Source: Candidatus Heimdallarchaeota archaeon
GTDB lineage: Archaea > Asgardarchaeota > Heimdallarchaeia > Heimdallarchaeales > Kariarchaeaceae
NCBI GenBank assembly: GCA_029882335.1
Contig: JAOUKW010000173.1
Location: forward strand, 1 to 8,328
Length of the DNA stretch: 8,328 nt
Direction of reading: 5' to 3'
Shown: in pieces, positions 5,958-8,328 of the stretch
Layout of the letters: each line of letters opens with the position of its first letter
Position numbering within the stretch: position 1 is the stretch's first letter
Notes under the pieces: model-generated
Database searches by the model: none
The model's input: only the letters and a program-made list of their open reading frames with translations
Told to the model about the DNA's origin: nothing
Translations under genes and position numbers: made by a program

Positions 5958-8056
5958 TTACTAATGTTAGATTGCGTAATTTTAGAAGACATGTGGAAAC
6001 TGATTTGAAATTTGAAAGTGGAGTTAATTTCATAGAAGGGGAGAATAATGCAGGGAAGACCAGTTTATTCATGGCTATTGAATATGCTTTATTTGGGAAT
6101 GTACATGGTTTTCGATCTCAATCTGCTTTATTGAATAGAGTGGGTAGTACGATTGGAGTAGAGGTAATCTTTCAAGGTAAAGATGGAATGAAGTATAAAC
6201 TTCAAAGATTGCATGAGATAACAACCAGGGGTAATGCAAAAGGTCATTATACACTAAAACAAGTGAGAGAAGATGGGGAAAAATATTTATTATCATCTGA
6301 TTTTCAGGATAATCCGGAGGAAAAATTACAGCTAAAGTTAATTGAATTACTTGGAGTATCTAAAAGATTATTTGAAGTAGCTGTAAATGTCCGTCAGGGA
6401 GAGATCAGTGGAATACTTGATGGTGCACCTACATTAGATATTGTTCTGGGAGTAAGTGCTGCATCCACTGCGGAAAAGGAATTAAGATCTATTGCATTGG
6501 GTTTTGAAAAAGAAATAAAAGAACTACCTACAATAAAAGCAAGTTTAGAGGGATTTATTGTTCAACAACAAAATATGGAGAAACAAAAGGAAACCATAGA
6601 TATTGATGGATTAGATATTGATAAACGAATCAATGAGTTTACAGATGAGTTGGAGAGAATAGGGGAAACAAGAGATGCGATAAAACCGGTACAAGTTGTT
6701 ATGAATGAATTGATAAAAAAACACTATGAGGCTGGATCAATGAATAATTTGATATCCATGCATCAAGGCAATTTAGACGACCTCGGCAATGAATTTGGTG
6801 ATATTGATACATTGGTACATGAGATAGATACATTAGAAGGGGAAATGATGTCAAAGTCTAAAACTATCGATGTAATTGAGGTATCTCAACAAACTCATGT
6901 CGCGTCATTACGAGAATACGAACAACAACTTGGTAATTTGATTGGAATGATAAATCGTAGGTCATCAATCACTACTGCTAATTGTGAAGTATGTGGGGCA
7001 AATATAGATCAAACTAGAGTAGAACAGGAATTGAAACAATGGTCACAGGATAGAATTCGAGTAGAATCTGAAATTACCCGGACTGAAGAAGAAATATCTA
7101 AATTGAAATCATTGGCAAAGGAAGAGTCACACATCAAAGAGGAATTAACACGGAATAAAATATTTAAACAATCGAAATTAGAACACATGAGGGAATTGCA
7201 ATCCACGATAGCCACTAATATAACGAATCTGAAGCCAGTTTTGGGTGAGATGAAGGAACTTTTGGCATCATTAATCGAGGAGGAAAATAAATTAAAAACT
7301 ATCATTCCATCGATAGAAATACACCAACATACATTAGAAATTGATGATTGGACTACGTGGAGGATTATAGAATATGGAGGTCATTATTTTAAACAAATAA
7401 CCGAATTAGAAACTGCAGAAAACCAGATTAAGGTAAGTTTATCGTATGAAAATGAGAATAAAAGAAAATTGACAATCCAAAAACAAGAATTAGATATAAA
7501 TTTAATGCAGTTAAATGAAAGAGTTGCTGATTTAACTGATAAAATTATATTGTTGAATAATAGACAAGCAGCTGCAGATAAACTGAGGCGATTATCTGCT
7601 GTATTCAAAATCATTCAAAAAACACTTAGAGATCAATCCAGTACTGAATTAGCCAAACATACATTAGAGAACCATGAGGAACTAACAGGGAGTAAGGAAT
7701 TTATTGATATCAAAGTAGATCCTGCTAAATACTCGGTCTATGTAAAACCTGTTGATCTCAACGGACAGGAAGTACTTGCATCATTATATCAAGGTGGAGG
7801 TCATAAACTCCTACTGGGGTTGGCATATAAACTGGCAATAATTAAATTGGTCACTAATCCTCTGTTTATACTTCTAGACGAGCCGACGTATGGATTGGAT
7901 TCTACTAATAAGTCGAATTTATTTGCCAATATAACCAAGGTAATTCCCAATTCTCAATTATTAATCATCACTCATCAATTAGGTGGACAGATTAAGGATC
8001 ATCGAATAGAAGTTGTCAAACAGGAAAAATTATCAGAGGTGATTATTCATGCATGA
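5954..8056 (+). CDS. Rad50-like SMC-family ATPase with zinc hook
   Basis: A 700-aa protein with the Rad50/SMC plan. The N-terminal lobe has Walker A GENNAGKT (29-36, K35) followed by SLFMAIEYALFG, and the Q-loop motif VRQGEISGIL (146-155), close to Rad50 RQGEIDAIL. Coiled-coil-like sequence flanks a central zinc-hook motif C344-E-V-C347, almost exactly mid-protein as expected for an antiparallel hairpin whose tip pairs two molecules through zinc. The C-terminal lobe has the ABC signature region LYQGGGHKLLLGLAYKLA (611-628), Walker B FILLDEPT (638-645, E643), D-loop GLDS and the switch histidine in IITHQ (H674). At 700 aa it is shorter than usual archaeal Rad50 (about 850-900), so the arms are short. 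The signature has Q and G where Rad50 has S and E (LSGGE), and the hook has E where CPxC is usual. No Mre11 gene is in the window. Confidence 0.85.
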   Translation: MITNVRLRNFRRHVETDLKFESGVNFIEGENNAGKTSLFMAIEYALFGNVHGFRSQSALLNRVGSTIGVEVIFQGKDGMKYKLQRLHEITTRGNAKGHYTLKQVREDGEKYLLSSDFQDNPEEKLQLKLIELLGVSKRLFEVAVNVRQGEISGILDGAPTLDIVLGVSAASTAEKELRSIALGFEKEIKELPTIKASLEGFIVQQQNMEKQKETIDIDGLDIDKRINEFTDELERIGETRDAIKPVQVVMNELIKKHYEAGSMNNLISMHQGNLDDLGNEFGDIDTLVHEIDTLEGEMMSKSKTIDVIEVSQQTHVASLREYEQQLGNLIGMINRRSSITTANCEVCGANIDQTRVEQELKQWSQDRIRVESEITRTEEEISKLKSLAKEESHIKEELTRNKIFKQSKLEHMRELQSTIATNITNLKPVLGEMKELLASLIEEENKLKTIIPSIEIHQHTLEIDDWTTWRIIEYGGHYFKQITELETAENQIKVSLSYENENKRKLTIQKQELDINLMQLNERVADLTDKIILLNNRQAAADKLRRLSAVFKIIQKTLRDQSSTELAKHTLENHEELTGSKEFIDIKVDPAKYSVYVKPVDLNGQEVLASLYQGGGHKLLLGLAYKLAIIKLVTNPLFILLDEPTYGLDSTNKSNLFANITKVIPNSQLLIITHQLGGQIKDHRIEVVKQEKLSEVIIHA
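8036..8042 (+). promoter_or_regulatory. Shine-Dalgarno site of the third operon gene
   Basis: GAGGTGA lies 6 nt before ATG 8049, within the end of the ATPase gene; a strong match to the 16S rRNA tail that sets the start of the truncated last gene. Confidence 0.6.
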
Positions 8057-8328
8057 TCAAATAGAAGTAACAAAAAGAGATGCTGTAGTACAGCAATCAG
8101 CAATTTTAATGCAATATTACGGAGAATTCTCATACTTTCCAGTGAAAGCGATGCTAATTGAAGAGGGAATGAATTTAGAAACAGTAAATAACAATACTAT
8201 GTTTCAATTATTGTATAAAATCATCATAAGAGAACTAAAGAAGAATAATTCCATAGTTCGACATTTCAGAACTGAGATGATTGATAAACTACCTGAGAAA
8301 TGGAGGATATTTAAAAATATAATAACTA
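8049..8328 (+). CDS. Third gene of the Rad50-like operon, unknown function (partial, cut by window end)
   Basis: The frame starts at ATG 8049, overlapping the end of the ATPase gene by 8 nt, and runs open to the window end (93 codons). The visible part looks largely helical, begins MHDQIEVTKRDAVVQQSAI, and contains YYGEFSYFPVKAMLIEEG followed by a basic region (IIIRELKKNN). There is no cysteine, signal peptide or membrane segment. I do not recognise a family, and no nuclease motif is visible so far; an effector or catalytic domain could lie beyond the window. The strong SD and the overlap indicate tight co-translation with the ATPase, so it is probably part of the same complex or pathway. Confidence 0.75.
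   Translation, partial: MHDQIEVTKRDAVVQQSAILMQYYGEFSYFPVKAMLIEEGMNLETVNNNTMFQLLYKIIIRELKKNNSIVRHFRTEMIDKLPEKWRIFKNIIT

Noticed and set aside
7009..7305. Minus-strand open frames within the ATPase gene (also 6075-6296 and 7384-7614)
   Set aside because: They are antisense to the coiled-coil and ATPase-lobe sequence of the Rad50-like gene and show no motif.
1..8328. CRISPR array, insertion sequence or rRNA/tRNA gene
   Set aside because: No spaced direct repeats of CRISPR size, no transposase reading frame, and no rRNA or tRNA signature were seen on either strand.

Overview
The window looks like AT-rich archaeal accessory DNA. Archaeal signs: TATA-like boxes lie about 20-33 nt before several first-gene start codons, suggesting leaderless or short-leader transcripts; clear Shine-Dalgarno sites (GGAGG, GAGGTGA) appear only at internal, overlapping operon genes; there is a RHH/PIN toxin-antitoxin locus and a Rad50-type ATPase with a zinc hook. 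A Nitrososphaeria-like (thaumarchaeal) host would fit the composition and style. That is inference; no marker gene fixes the lineage.

Layout. (1) Positions 1-1520, minus strand: a gene resembling the mainly bacterial MXAN_6230/SCO0854 family, cut by the window start and split by a +1 frameshift near a G5 run (390-394). (2) 1521-1844: noncoding, with a 9-bp inverted repeat around a polypurine loop. (3) 1845-3185, minus: a membrane-anchored protein joining four predicted TM segments, a PH/GRAM-like region, a zinc ribbon and an Mrr-type nuclease domain. (4) 3470-4359, minus: a decayed VapBC locus, with an intact antitoxin gene starting at GTG beside a 16-bp palindromic operator, a VapC-like PIN toxin lacking its C-terminal part, and a second, orphan antitoxin-like frame overlapping it. 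(5) 4520-5164, minus: a class I SAM methyltransferase. (6) 5165-5750: a long divergent intergenic region holding what looks like an N-terminal scrap of an MBL-fold hydrolase. (7) 5751-8328, plus: a tightly overlapping operon of a 68-aa acidic protein, a compact Rad50-like ATPase (700 aa, CEVC hook, atypical ABC signature), and a third gene cut by the window end.

How they may work together. The three-gene Rad50-like operon is the best candidate for an uncharacterised system: translational coupling implies a complex, no Mre11 lies within the window, and the layout recalls SMC/ABC-ATPase defence systems (Lamassu, ABC-three-component) without a recognised match. The membrane Mrr-type nuclease, the degenerate toxin-antitoxin locus, the broken gene and the pseudogene scrap give the neighbourhood the look of a defence-island-like, high-turnover region. 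A defence role is inference from architecture and context only.
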